Notes under the pieces: generated by a model | Databases searched by the model: none | Told to the model about the DNA's origin: nothing | Seen by the model: the letters and a program-made list of their open reading frames with translations, nothing else | Source of the DNA: JBCBSZ01 sp039185015 | Lineage (GTDB): Bacteria; Actinomycetota; Acidimicrobiia; Acidimicrobiales; Poriferisodalaceae | Length of the DNA stretch: 55,595 nt | Direction of reading: 5' to 3' | NCBI GenBank assembly: GCA_039185015.1 | Contig: JBCDAU010000036.1 | Span: 1 to 55,595, forward strand | In this document: positions 8,882 through 16,862 of the stretch, in pieces | Layout: the number at the start of each line of letters is the position of its first letter | Numbering within the stretch: the first letter of the stretch is position 1 | Position numbers and translations under genes: made by a program

Positions 8882-11143
8882 TCACCCCGCAGCGCCCTCC
8901 TCGGCGTGCCCGGCTCCCAGCAGCCCGAGCTCTCGGGCCCGCTCGACGATGTCGACGCGACCACGCGCACCGAGCTTGCGACGGATCGACGTCAGGTGGG
9001 TCTTGAGCGTGTTCTCCGACACGAACAGCTGCGCCGCGAGCTCCCGTCTCGACATCCCGAATGGCAGCAGACGAACGACGGCGAGCTCCCGCTCGGTGAG
9101 CTCGACCGCACCACCGCGAACGCGGTGGAGATCGTCAGGAGCGAAGCGCGTGGCGTTCCGCGCCCGTCGCAGCTCATCCGCGATCCAGTCGGCACCGGTC
9201 AGCCGGTCCAGGACGGCCTCGCCGGAACGAAGCGCCGAGCGCCGCTCGACCTCGCGGCCGAGCAGGTGATCGATGCGGGCACGGGTCGCCCACGCGAGGG
9301 CGGCCACGGCCGGCTCGTCCCCGGACTCGGCGATCCGAAGCGCCTCGGCGACGGAGACCTCGGCATCACCCACCAGCCCGGCCGCCAGCTCGCCTCTGGC
9401 TCGGGCCAACCAGGCGATCGCCGGACGGTGGAAGCGCTCCAGGTCCGGCGTGGTCACCAGCGACAGCGCAGAGTCCGCGGCGGCCACCGCTGCCACCGGA
9501 TCGTCGAGCTGGAGGCCGAGCGCGGCGTAGGCCATCACCAGCGGCGGCTCGTGAGCCGCCTCAGCGGCGAGGCTGATCGACCGTCGTGCCACCGCGACAG
9601 CCTCAGGGTCGCCGGTGAGCGCCATGAGCTGAGCGAGAGTGGCCGACACCGTCGGGACGATCGTCCAGCTGGCTCCGTGGTCGGTTCGGGCCGCCGCGTC
9701 GTGGGCATGGACCAACGCGTCGTCGAGCCGGCCGAGGTGCCGATCCCGATTGGCCCGGATCGTCGCCGCCTGGACGGCGAAGTGTCGGAGGTGATCGTCG
9801 GACAGGTCGTCCACGAGGACGATCGCATCGAGCCACGGGTCGATCTCGTCGTAGCGCTGTTGGTTGAGGCTGAGCCACGCAGGCATCGCAGCCAGGACCG
9901 GATCGGCCAGGATGCGCTCGGAACCGATCTGGTGGATCCACCGCCACATGTCGTCGATCTGCCCGCGGTTCGAGGCGTGAGCGAGGCCATCCTCGAAGGC
10001 TCCGAGAGCCACCTGGAACTCCTCGGCGCCGACCGCATGCCGGATGACGGCGTCGAGATCGTCCGACCTCCGGTACCAGCGCATGGCACGCCGGTGGAGC
10101 TCGCGGACGCGGTCCGCCGCCTGCGCAGCACGCTCGGACTCGAGGTGGTCGCGGAGGATTCGATGGACTCGGAACGTGCTGGAGGCAGGGTCGATCAGTG
10201 AGGTGAAGAGCTGATCAGCCGCCAACGAGCGGAGCACGGTGAGGCTGTCGTCGCGTCCCGTGACCGCATCACAGATCCCGGGCGCGAGGTCGGTGAGGAT
10301 GCTCGTGTCGACGAGGAAGGACCTCGTGTCGCTGTCGAGCGAACCGAGCACCTCCGCGGTGAGGTACCGGCCGATCTCGGAGGAGGCGCGCAGCGCATCG
10401 ACCAGGTCGGCGGCGTCGGGAGCGGTGTCGATCGAGCGTAGGGCCAGGCGGGCGAGCCGGATCCCGGCGGGCCAGCCGTCGAGGTCGTCGACGAGCGCTT
10501 CGGCGGCGGTGAGATCGAGCACTCCCTGGTCGATCTCCTCGCCGAGGGCGTCTCGACCCTCGGCGTGGGTGAAGGCCAGGTCGGAGGCGACGAGCTCGAC
10601 GACATCGCCCCGCAGTCGCCGGCGGGCCAGGCCGAGGTCGATGTCGTGTCGGGAGCAGAGGCCGAGGGTCAGGCCTGCGGGCAGGTTCGTCACGAGCCGG
10701 GTGATCCCGGCGATGACCCGCGGCGTTCCGACCTCGTGCAGATCGTCGAGGACGAGCCCGCAGCTGCGAGCTCCGTGGTCATCGACCTGCGCCTCGATCG
10801 CAGCGATCAACTCGTCGACGCACAGATCGAGGTCGTCGTCGAGCAGGGCTGCGACGGCGAGGTCGGTGGCGACGCCGACCTCGGCCAATGAGGCCGCGAC
10901 GTGGCTCCAGAAGCGAGCGGGACTGTCGTCGGCCGGATCGACGGTCATCCAGGCGAACGGCACACCGGTCGCGGATGCTGCGGCCGCCGCCAGCGTGGTC
11001 TTCCCGAAGCCGGCCGGTGCCGTCAGCGACCAGATGGCGGCGCGTGGATCGGCGAGCGTGCTGACCAATTGGGCTCGCGGGACCAGGTCGGTGCCCGGTG
11101 CCGGTGGCCGGGTCTTTGATCGCAGGATCGGCAGGCGCGGCAT
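8882..11143 (-). CDS. MalT/LuxR-type ATP-dependent transcriptional regulator (LAL-like)
   Basis: The 753-residue protein has an N-terminal P-loop (TAPAGFGKTTLA), a Walker B-like SCGLVLDDLHEV and the R/L-rich LCSRHDIDLGLARRRL. A long helical, TPR-like middle follows. The C-terminal LuxR/GerE helix-turn-helix starts at LTERELAVVRLL and includes SRRELAAQLFVSENTLKTHL. This is the MalT/STAND regulator layout, and the inducer is unknown. ATG 11143 (or in-frame GTG 11146) is chosen because a TACGCT -10-like box ends 5-8 nt upstream. The open frame to 11302 would overlap tRNA-Arg. Confidence 0.85.
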   Translation of the reverse strand: MPRLPILRSKTRPPAPGTDLVPRAQLVSTLADPRAAIWSLTAPAGFGKTTLAAAAASATGVPFAWMTVDPADDSPARFWSHVAASLAEVGVATDLAVAALLDDDLDLCVDELIAAIEAQVDDHGARSCGLVLDDLHEVGTPRVIAGITRLVTNLPAGLTLGLCSRHDIDLGLARRRLRGDVVELVASDLAFTHAEGRDALGEEIDQGVLDLTAAEALVDDLDGWPAGIRLARLALRSIDTAPDAADLVDALRASSEIGRYLTAEVLGSLDSDTRSFLVDTSILTDLAPGICDAVTGRDDSLTVLRSLAADQLFTSLIDPASSTFRVHRILRDHLESERAAQAADRVRELHRRAMRWYRRSDDLDAVIRHAVGAEEFQVALGAFEDGLAHASNRGQIDDMWRWIHQIGSERILADPVLAAMPAWLSLNQQRYDEIDPWLDAIVLVDDLSDDHLRHFAVQAATIRANRDRHLGRLDDALVHAHDAAARTDHGASWTIVPTVSATLAQLMALTGDPEAVAVARRSISLAAEAAHEPPLVMAYAALGLQLDDPVAAVAAADSALSLVTTPDLERFHRPAIAWLARARGELAAGLVGDAEVSVAEALRIAESGDEPAVAALAWATRARIDHLLGREVERRSALRSGEAVLDRLTGADWIADELRRARNATRFAPDDLHRVRGGAVELTERELAVVRLLPFGMSRRELAAQLFVSENTLKTHLTSIRRKLGARGRVDIVERARELGLLGAGHAEEGAAG

Positions 11144-11246
11144 CACGGGCGAGCGTACGACGAGGCGCCTCACCCGCTGGAGCGGATCACCCGTCCGTCG
11201 GCTCGAACAGTCATCGAGCCGGCAAACGGAGCGCCGAAAACGCCAG

Positions 11247-11271
11247 AGGCCCCGCCGGTGGGGCGGGGCCT
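11247..11271 (-). terminator. Intrinsic terminator of tRNA-Arg
   Basis: AGGCCCCGCC and GGCGGGGCCT form a perfect 10-bp stem with a 5-nt loop. On the minus strand it lies 4 nt after the tRNA-Arg 3' end, and the transcript continues with CTGGCGTTTTCGG, a short T-run. Confidence 0.7.
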
Positions 11272-11275
11272 GCAG

Positions 11276-11349
<74 letters not shown>

Positions 11350-11435
11350 TGGGCGAGAGATGAGCCTACCGGAGTCGGTCCGCCGTCACCCGCCACGTTC
11401 CTGTCGGCGTTTCGACGCCGCGATCGAGGCTCCGG

Positions 11436-12509
11436 CTACCGGAGCCCGAGCTTGCGGGTGCAGGCCGGCCAGGCACCCCACCCCTGCAGGTCGAGGAGGA
11501 TCTCGGCCCGGTAGATCTGCTCGGCGCGGCTGGCCTCGTGGGCGAAGCCCTCACCACCGACCGCCCGCCACGACCGGGGATGGAACTGGAGGCCGCCGTG
11601 GAAGCCGTTGCCGGTGTTGATGTCCCATCGCCCGGTCGATTCGCACCAGGCGAGGCGGTCCCAGATCGCGATGCGCTCGGGGGACAGCGTGGCGAGGAAT
11701 TGCTCGAACTCGTCGAGGCCGGCGGTGTCGTCGACGGCGACGACGTAGCCGTTGCCGGTCGAGCGGGCGGCGACGCCGACGATGAGGCCCTCGATCGCGA
11801 ACTCGGGCGGCAGCGTGATGGCGGCGGCGTCACCGAAGGCGTGGACCTGGCCGAGGGAGGTCACGATCCAGTAGCCGGCACCGGTGATCGTCGGAGCGAT
11901 CCCGACGACGGGATCATCGGCGCTCACGAGACCGGACGCAGAGCCGAGGAAGGCGGCGTCGCCGAAGGTGAAGAGACCTCCGTCGGCGGCGACCATCCAG
12001 TACCCCTGGCCCGAGGGAGTGCCGTTCATCGCCACGATCGGCTGGTTCAGCTCCACCGCGCCCATCGAGCCGAAGAAGCCGGCGTCACCGAAGGCGAACA
12101 CCCCACCGTCGGACGCCGCGAGCCAATAGCCCTGACCCGTCGGCGTCGCCGCCATCGAGACGATCGGCCGGTGGCTGACGCCGAAGATGTCTCCGTGGTC
12201 GATGGCCTCACCGAAGGTGACGACCTCGCCGGCTTCGGTCGCGACCCAGACGTCGGCGTCGTCGGCCTGCGGGACCACCGACAGCGCCACCGCACCGGCG
12301 ACCGGCTCGGCGCCGGTCTCCGCCACCCCCTCGGGCTGGAACACGGCGACGCCGCCGGCGCCGGCTATCGGTCCGTCGTCGTCGACGGGCGCCGTGGGCG
12401 TCGTCGAGGTGGTGACCTCGGCACCGGCGGGGGCGACGGCGACGAAGCTGAGGGCGATCGTCACCAGCACGACCGCAGCGCGGACGATCGGGTGAGCGGT
12501 GAAGGGCAT
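11436..12509 (-). CDS. Secreted Rpf/transglycosylase-like protein with GYW repeats
   Basis: A 357-residue secreted protein. An N-terminal signal peptide (HPIVRAAVVLVTIALSFVAV, then AGA) is followed by a threonine-rich stretch. Next come three or four 42-residue repeats of the type GYWLAASDGGVFAFGDAGFF (about residues 100-250). A C-terminal Rpf domain of about 75 residues carries IWDRLAWCESTGRWDINTGN, GFHGGLQF and WGAWPACTRKLGLR, including the catalytic-type Glu of CES and the two disulfide cysteines. Rpf proteins cleave peptidoglycan and wake dormant actinobacteria. The ATG at 12509 has an excellent AGGAGAGG site upstream. The repeats probably form a propeller-like or adhesive module. Confidence 0.85.
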   Translation of the reverse strand: MPFTAHPIVRAAVVLVTIALSFVAVAPAGAEVTTSTTPTAPVDDDGPIAGAGGVAVFQPEGVAETGAEPVAGAVALSVVPQADDADVWVATEAGEVVTFGEAIDHGDIFGVSHRPIVSMAATPTGQGYWLAASDGGVFAFGDAGFFGSMGAVELNQPIVAMNGTPSGQGYWMVAADGGLFTFGDAAFLGSASGLVSADDPVVGIAPTITGAGYWIVTSLGQVHAFGDAAAITLPPEFAIEGLIVGVAARSTGNGYVVAVDDTAGLDEFEQFLATLSPERIAIWDRLAWCESTGRWDINTGNGFHGGLQFHPRSWRAVGGEGFAHEASRAEQIYRAEILLDLQGWGAWPACTRKLGLR

Positions 12510-12947
12510 TGACCTCTCCTGGCCGAGCTCGCGTGAGCGTTCGGGGGTCGGGAACGGGACACGACGCTGTTCACGGCGGAGGGCTCGGCAGGGCGGCGCT
12601 CCCGCATCGGGTGCGGTGCGCCGGGCCGTTGCCAGCGCACGCCTCCGCACGTCGCTGGTTCGAGAGTGTTCAGGTTACGCGAATTGCGTCACGAAACGGC
12701 AACACGCCCGGCGGTCGGCCGTCACAATGGGATCTGCGCCCCGGTGCCGTCGATCCGCCCGCCGACGACACCGGGGCGCAGTCAATTCCCGAGCGAGGTG
12801 CTCCAACGTCGAACCCGGCACATCCGGCAGACGGTGAGTCGTCCGGCGACTGGACTCGCCGCCCGGAAGCGCCCGCCCCGATCGGCGCCACGGGAGCGTC
12901 CGTGGCCGCGGCCCCAGCGGAGCGGGAAGACGAGCGAGCCCGAACCC
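12510..12947. other. Gene-free region upstream of the Rpf-type gene
   Basis: About 440 bases without a convincing gene. On the minus strand a TAACCT box near 12675 could be the -10 for the Rpf-type gene, giving a leader of roughly 160 nt. The leader is GC-rich with several potential stems. I could not match it to the c-di-AMP riboswitch known upstream of some actinobacterial rpf genes. Confidence 0.4.
12734..12781. repeat. Long perfect inverted repeat (13-bp arms)
   Basis: CTGCGCCCCGGTG (12734-12746) and CACCGGGGCGCAG (12769-12781) are perfect complements. Inside them CGTCG (12748-12752) pairs with CGACG (12763-12767), leaving a 10-nt loop. No gene of either strand ends here, so a simple terminator role is not obvious. 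Confidence 0.6.
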
Positions 12948-12978
12948 GAGAGCACGCCTGCGAACGCAGGCAGCTCTC
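12948..12978 (-). terminator. Hairpin downstream of tRNA-Ser(GCT)
   Basis: GAGAGC pairs with GCTCTC, and inside them GCCTGC pairs with GCAGGC around a GAAC loop. The hairpin begins a few bases beyond the 3' end of the minus-strand tRNA-Ser. It is probably a processing or termination hairpin, although no T-run follows. Confidence 0.5.
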
Positions 12979-12983
12979 GCGAG

Positions 12984-13071
12984 CGGAGAGGGTGGGATTT
13001 GAACCCACGGTGGACGTCAAGCCCACAACTCCTTAGCAGGGAGCCCCATTCGGCCGCTCTGGCACCTCTCC
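12984..13071 (-). tRNA. tRNA-Ser (anticodon GCT)
   Basis: An 88-nt class II tRNA on the minus strand. Acceptor GGAGAGG pairs with CCTCTCC, the anticodon loop CTGCTAA gives GCT, and there is a long variable arm and a GTGGG-TTCAAAT-CCCAC T-arm. The discriminator is G, and CCA is not encoded. Confidence 0.95.
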
Positions 13072-13363
13072 ATCGGTCCGGGCACGCCCGAGCCGGACTG
13101 ACAGGGTGCCATGAGATCGGTCGACCCGCCACCACGGACCGCCCCTCGCGGATCGGTCTGCGGACGTCCAGCGGCCGCCGAACGCCCCGTGTCACCGAAG
13201 GAGGCCGCAACATCACTGCTGGTAGCTTCTTGATTGACCGTCCTGCTGACCGACACGGATCATGGGACGTCGAGTCGGTGGCCCACACCCTTCGTGACCT
13301 GCGCCGCAGTCGAAGCGGCCCGCCGGATCTCATCCGCCCCTTCATCCCGAGGAGAGTGCTCCA
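13072..13363 (+). other. Intergenic region upstream of the polysaccharide locus
   Basis: About 290 bases without a gene. A relatively A/T-rich patch at 13,205-13,245 contains TAGCTT and TTGATT boxes and probably holds the promoter of the plus-strand arm. I could not fit a convincing -35/-10 pair. Confidence 0.3.
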
Positions 13364-14686
13364 GTGACACCACGCATCGCGGTCTTCGGACTTGGCTACG
13401 TGGGAGCCGTCTCCGCAGCGTGCTTCGCCGACCGCGGACACGAGGTCATCGGCGTCGACGTGAACCCGTCGAAGGTCGACATGATCAACGCCGGCCGGAC
13501 CCCGGTCGTCGAGGAGCGGATCGGTGAGCTGATCGCCGAGACGGTCGCCTCCGGGCGGCTCCGAGCGACAACCGACGCCACCGAGGCGGTCCGCCAGACC
13601 GACATCGCGCTCGTGTGCGTCGGCACCCCGTCGACCCACGCCGGCGGGCTGACGACCGCCTACCTGGAGGCGGTGGCCGACGACATCGGCGCCGCCATCG
13701 CCGAGGCCGGCACGCGCTACACGGTCGCCTTCCGCTCCACGATGCTGCCCGGCACCTGCGACGAGCGCCTGATCCCCCGGCTCGAGGCCGCCTCCGGCCT
13801 GAAGGCGGGTGCCGACTTCGGTGTCTGCGTCAACCCTGAGTTCCTCCGCGAGGGGTCCTCGGTCAAGGACTTCAACGACCCGCCCAAGACCGTCATCGGG
13901 CAGATCGACGACAAGAGCGGTGAGGTCATCGCCTCGCTGTACGAGGGCCTCCCCGGCCCCGTGCACCGGGTGCCGATCAAGGTCGCCGAGCTCGCCAAGT
14001 ACGCCGACAACTGCTTCCACGCCGTGAAGGTCACATTCGCCAACGAGATCGGGGCGGTCTGCGGCGCCCTCGGCCTCGACAGCCACCAGGTGATGGACAT
14101 CTTCGTGTCCGACACCAAGCTCAACATCTCGCCGGCCTACCTCAAGCCGGGCTTCGCGTTCGGCGGCTCGTGCCTGCCGAAGGACCTCCGGGCGCTGACC
14201 CACACCGCCCGGCATCAAGACGTCAGCATCCCGATGCTCGATCACGTGCTCACCTCCAACGAGCACCAGATCGACCGGGTGTTCCAGATGGTCGCCAACA
14301 CCGGGTTGCGGCGCATCGGGCTGTTCGGCCTGTCGTTCAAGGCCGGCACCGACGACCTGCGCGAGAGCCCGCTCGTCGAGCTCGCCGAGCGGCTCGTCGG
14401 CCGGGGATTCGAGCTGCTGATCCACGACTCGCAGGTCTCGCTGTCCGCGCTGCACGGCGCCAACCGGGCCTACGTCGACTCCCGCATCCCCCACCTCTCG
14501 AAGCTGATGGTCGGCTCACCCGACCAGGCCGCCGCTCACGCCGAGGTCGCCGTGCTCGGCACCGGCACCGAGGAGGCGGTGGCCGCCGTCGAGCGCTCCG
14601 GCGCCTCGGTCATCGTCGACCTGGTCCGCAACGCCGCGACCAGCCGACTCGCCGAGCACCCGGGCTATCGAGGGATCAGCTGGTGA
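13364..14686 (+). CDS. GDP-mannose 6-dehydrogenase-like (AlgD/UGDH family)
   Basis: A 440-residue NAD-dependent sugar-nucleotide dehydrogenase. It has an N-terminal Rossmann motif (IAVFGLGYVGAVSA), VCVGTPS, VNPEFLREGSSVKDF, central KYADNCFHAVKV, the catalytic cysteine in FGGSCLPKDLRAL, and FKAGTDDLRESPLVEL. The motif wording is closer to AlgD (GDP-mannose to GDP-mannuronate) than to typical UDP-glucose dehydrogenases, but UDP-sugar specificity is not excluded. It starts at GTG 13364 behind GAGGAGAG. Its stop overlaps the GTGA start of the GT4 gene, so it heads an operon that makes a uronic acid precursor. Confidence 0.85.
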   Translation: MTPRIAVFGLGYVGAVSAACFADRGHEVIGVDVNPSKVDMINAGRTPVVEERIGELIAETVASGRLRATTDATEAVRQTDIALVCVGTPSTHAGGLTTAYLEAVADDIGAAIAEAGTRYTVAFRSTMLPGTCDERLIPRLEAASGLKAGADFGVCVNPEFLREGSSVKDFNDPPKTVIGQIDDKSGEVIASLYEGLPGPVHRVPIKVAELAKYADNCFHAVKVTFANEIGAVCGALGLDSHQVMDIFVSDTKLNISPAYLKPGFAFGGSCLPKDLRALTHTARHQDVSIPMLDHVLTSNEHQIDRVFQMVANTGLRRIGLFGLSFKAGTDDLRESPLVELAERLVGRGFELLIHDSQVSLSALHGANRAYVDSRIPHLSKLMVGSPDQAAAHAEVAVLGTGTEEAVAAVERSGASVIVDLVRNAATSRLAEHPGYRGISW

Positions 14687-15879
14687 GCGCTCCCCGGGTC
14701 CTCATCGTCGTCGAGAACCTCTCGGTGCCCTTCGATCGGCGGGTGTGGCAGGAGAGCCGGGCGCTCACCGACGCCGGCTACGAGGTCCACGTCGTCTGCC
14801 CGACGGGCACCAAGCGCGACACCGAGCGCGAGGTCGTGCTCGAAGGCGTCCACATCCACCGCTACCCGTTGCGACCGGCGACGGGTGGGCCGCTCGGGTT
14901 CGTCCGGGAGTACGGGCTGGCGCTGTTCCACAGCCTCCGCCTGAGCCTGCGCCACGGTCTGAAGCGACGCTTCGACGTCGTCCACGTCTGCAACCCGCCG
15001 GACCTGCTGTTCCTGGTCGCCCTCCCCCACAAGCTGCGCGGAGCCAAGGTGCTCTTCGACCACCACGACCTCGTGCCCGAGCTGTTCCGCTCCCGCTTCG
15101 AGGGCGGCGCCACTGCGCTCCTCAAGGGCACCGAGCTGGCCGAGCGGATCACCTTCGCGGTGTCGAACGGCGTGATCTCGACCAACGAGAGCTATCGCCG
15201 GGTCGCGCTCGATCGGGGCAAGAAGGCCCCGGAGGACGTGACGGTGGTGCGCAGCGCACCGGATCTCGCCCGGTTCGAGATGGCCGCTCCCGAGCCCGCG
15301 CTCAAGCGGGGGAAGCGGTTCCTCGCCTGCTACCTCGGCGTGATGGGTCCCCAGGACGGCATCGACTACGCCCTCCGGTCGCTCGCTCACCTCAAGCACG
15401 ACGTGGGTCGGACCGATCTGCACACCGTGTTCATGGGTTCGGGCGACGCCTTCGACGACATGGTGGCACTGGCCACCGAGCTCGACCTCGACGACTGCGT
15501 CGAGTTCACCGGTCGGGTCTCCGACGCCGACGTGTGCCGGTACCTGTCGACCGCCGACGTCTGCCTCGCCCCCGATCCGAAGAACCCGCTCAACGACGTC
15601 TCCACGATGAACAAGATCATGGAGTACATGGCCATGGAACGGCCGCTGGTCTCCTTCGACCTCATCGAGGCCAAGGTCTCCGCCGGTGACGCTGCGCTCT
15701 ACGCCACGCCCAACGAGGTGTCGGAGTTCGGCGACCTGATCGCCCAACTGCTCGACGACCCCGACCGGCGCGCCGAGATGGGCGCCGTCGGCCGCAAGCG
15801 CGTCGAGGGCGAGCTGTCGTGGGACCACTCACGGCGTCACCTGGTCAACGCCTACGAGCACCTGCTGGGGGCGTCGTGA
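14683..15879 (+). CDS. Glycosyltransferase family 4
   Basis: A 398-residue GT-B fold glycosyltransferase. The N-terminus is VLIVVENLSVPFDRRVWQES, a common GT4 opening. It has DVVHVCNPPDLLF, a DHHDLVPELF motif, and a C-terminal half with FMGSGDAFDDM, FTGRVSDADV and MNKIMEYMAMERPLVSFD, the EX7E-like donor-binding region. Donor and linkage are unknown. GTG 14683 overlaps the upstream TGA, and its own TGA overlaps the next GTG, indicating translational coupling on both sides. Confidence 0.9.
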   Translation: MSAPRVLIVVENLSVPFDRRVWQESRALTDAGYEVHVVCPTGTKRDTEREVVLEGVHIHRYPLRPATGGPLGFVREYGLALFHSLRLSLRHGLKRRFDVVHVCNPPDLLFLVALPHKLRGAKVLFDHHDLVPELFRSRFEGGATALLKGTELAERITFAVSNGVISTNESYRRVALDRGKKAPEDVTVVRSAPDLARFEMAAPEPALKRGKRFLACYLGVMGPQDGIDYALRSLAHLKHDVGRTDLHTVFMGSGDAFDDMVALATELDLDDCVEFTGRVSDADVCRYLSTADVCLAPDPKNPLNDVSTMNKIMEYMAMERPLVSFDLIEAKVSAGDAALYATPNEVSEFGDLIAQLLDDPDRRAEMGAVGRKRVEGELSWDHSRRHLVNAYEHLLGAS

Positions 15880-16796
15880 CCGCCCCTCGCGTGTCGCTCG
15901 GTCTGCCCGTCTTCGACGGAGAGGTGTACCTCGAGGAGACCCTCGCCTCGATCGAGGAGCAGACGTTCGGCGACTTCGAGCTGATCATCTGCGACAACGC
16001 CTCGACCGACCGCACCGAGGAGATCTGTCGCAAGCTCGCCGCACGCGACCCGCGGGTGCGCTACCAGCGCAACGACCGCAACCTCGGCGCCGCCCCGAAC
16101 TACAACCTGGCCTTCGAGCTGGCGACCGGCGAGTACTTCAAGTGGGTCGCCTACGACGACGTGCTCGAGCCGCGGTTCCTCGAGACCTGCGTGACGGCGC
16201 TCGACGAGGCCGACGACGACGTCGTGCTCGTGTACCCGCGGACGGTCATCATCGACGGTGAGGGCGCCGAGGTCGGCCTCTACGAGGACCGCCTCGACCT
16301 GCGCGAGTCGTCGCTCTCGAAGCGGCTCGTCCACTTCGCCTCGACGTGGCGACTGTGCAACCCGGTGTTCGGTCTGATCCGGGCCGACGTGCTCGCGACG
16401 ACCTCGCTCATCGGCGCCTACCCGTCGTCCGACGTGACGTTGCTCGGCGAGCTCGCCATCCACGGGCGGTACCTCGAGCTCGACCAGCCGCTGTTCCATC
16501 GGCGCATCCACTCGCGCTCGTCGCGCCAGGGGGAGCTGACGATGGAGGAGGTCGAGGCGTGGTTCGACACCTCGGCCGCCACCCGCAAGCGCCGGAGGTG
16601 GCTCAAGGTCTCGCCGCGAACCGGCGTGTTCTGGCGGCTCGTCGGCAGCATCGCCACCGCCGATCATCCGGTGCCGTCCCGACTCGTCGCGGCGCCGGCC
16701 TTCGCCGGCGCCTGGTGGTTCCGCCGAGCGCGAGTACGAGGCGGCGAGCTCAAGGCGCGTCTGAGGGAACGGGGCGATGCCACCGTCACGGGCTGA
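15876..16796 (+). CDS. Glycosyltransferase family 2
   Basis: A 306-residue GT-A enzyme. VSLGLPVFDGEVYLEETLAS opens the family 2 domain, followed by LIICDNASTDRTEEIC and a WVAYDDVLEP acidic metal/nucleotide motif. Two basic segments near the C-terminus may contact the membrane. It starts at GTG 15876, overlapping the stop of the GT4 gene by 4 bases. It probably adds a sugar to the growing repeat unit at the cytosolic face. Confidence 0.88.
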   Translation: MTAPRVSLGLPVFDGEVYLEETLASIEEQTFGDFELIICDNASTDRTEEICRKLAARDPRVRYQRNDRNLGAAPNYNLAFELATGEYFKWVAYDDVLEPRFLETCVTALDEADDDVVLVYPRTVIIDGEGAEVGLYEDRLDLRESSLSKRLVHFASTWRLCNPVFGLIRADVLATTSLIGAYPSSDVTLLGELAIHGRYLELDQPLFHRRIHSRSSRQGELTMEEVEAWFDTSAATRKRRRWLKVSPRTGVFWRLVGSIATADHPVPSRLVAAPAFAGAWWFRRARVRGGELKARLRERGDATVTG

Positions 16797-16862
16797 CCGC
16801 TCACCCCACGTGCAGCGTTGGCCCGAGGCGACGGCGACGACGACCGGTGGGAAGCTGACCGG

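Noticed and set aside
12510..12780. c-di-AMP (ydaO-type) riboswitch upstream of the Rpf-type gene
   Set aside because: The position is attractive, but I could not match the conserved segments of that riboswitch. A covariance-model search would decide.
12782..14494. A 570-codon minus-strand frame opposite the dehydrogenase gene
   Set aside because: It runs straight through tRNA-Ser(GCT) and mirrors the codon pattern of the AlgD-like gene.
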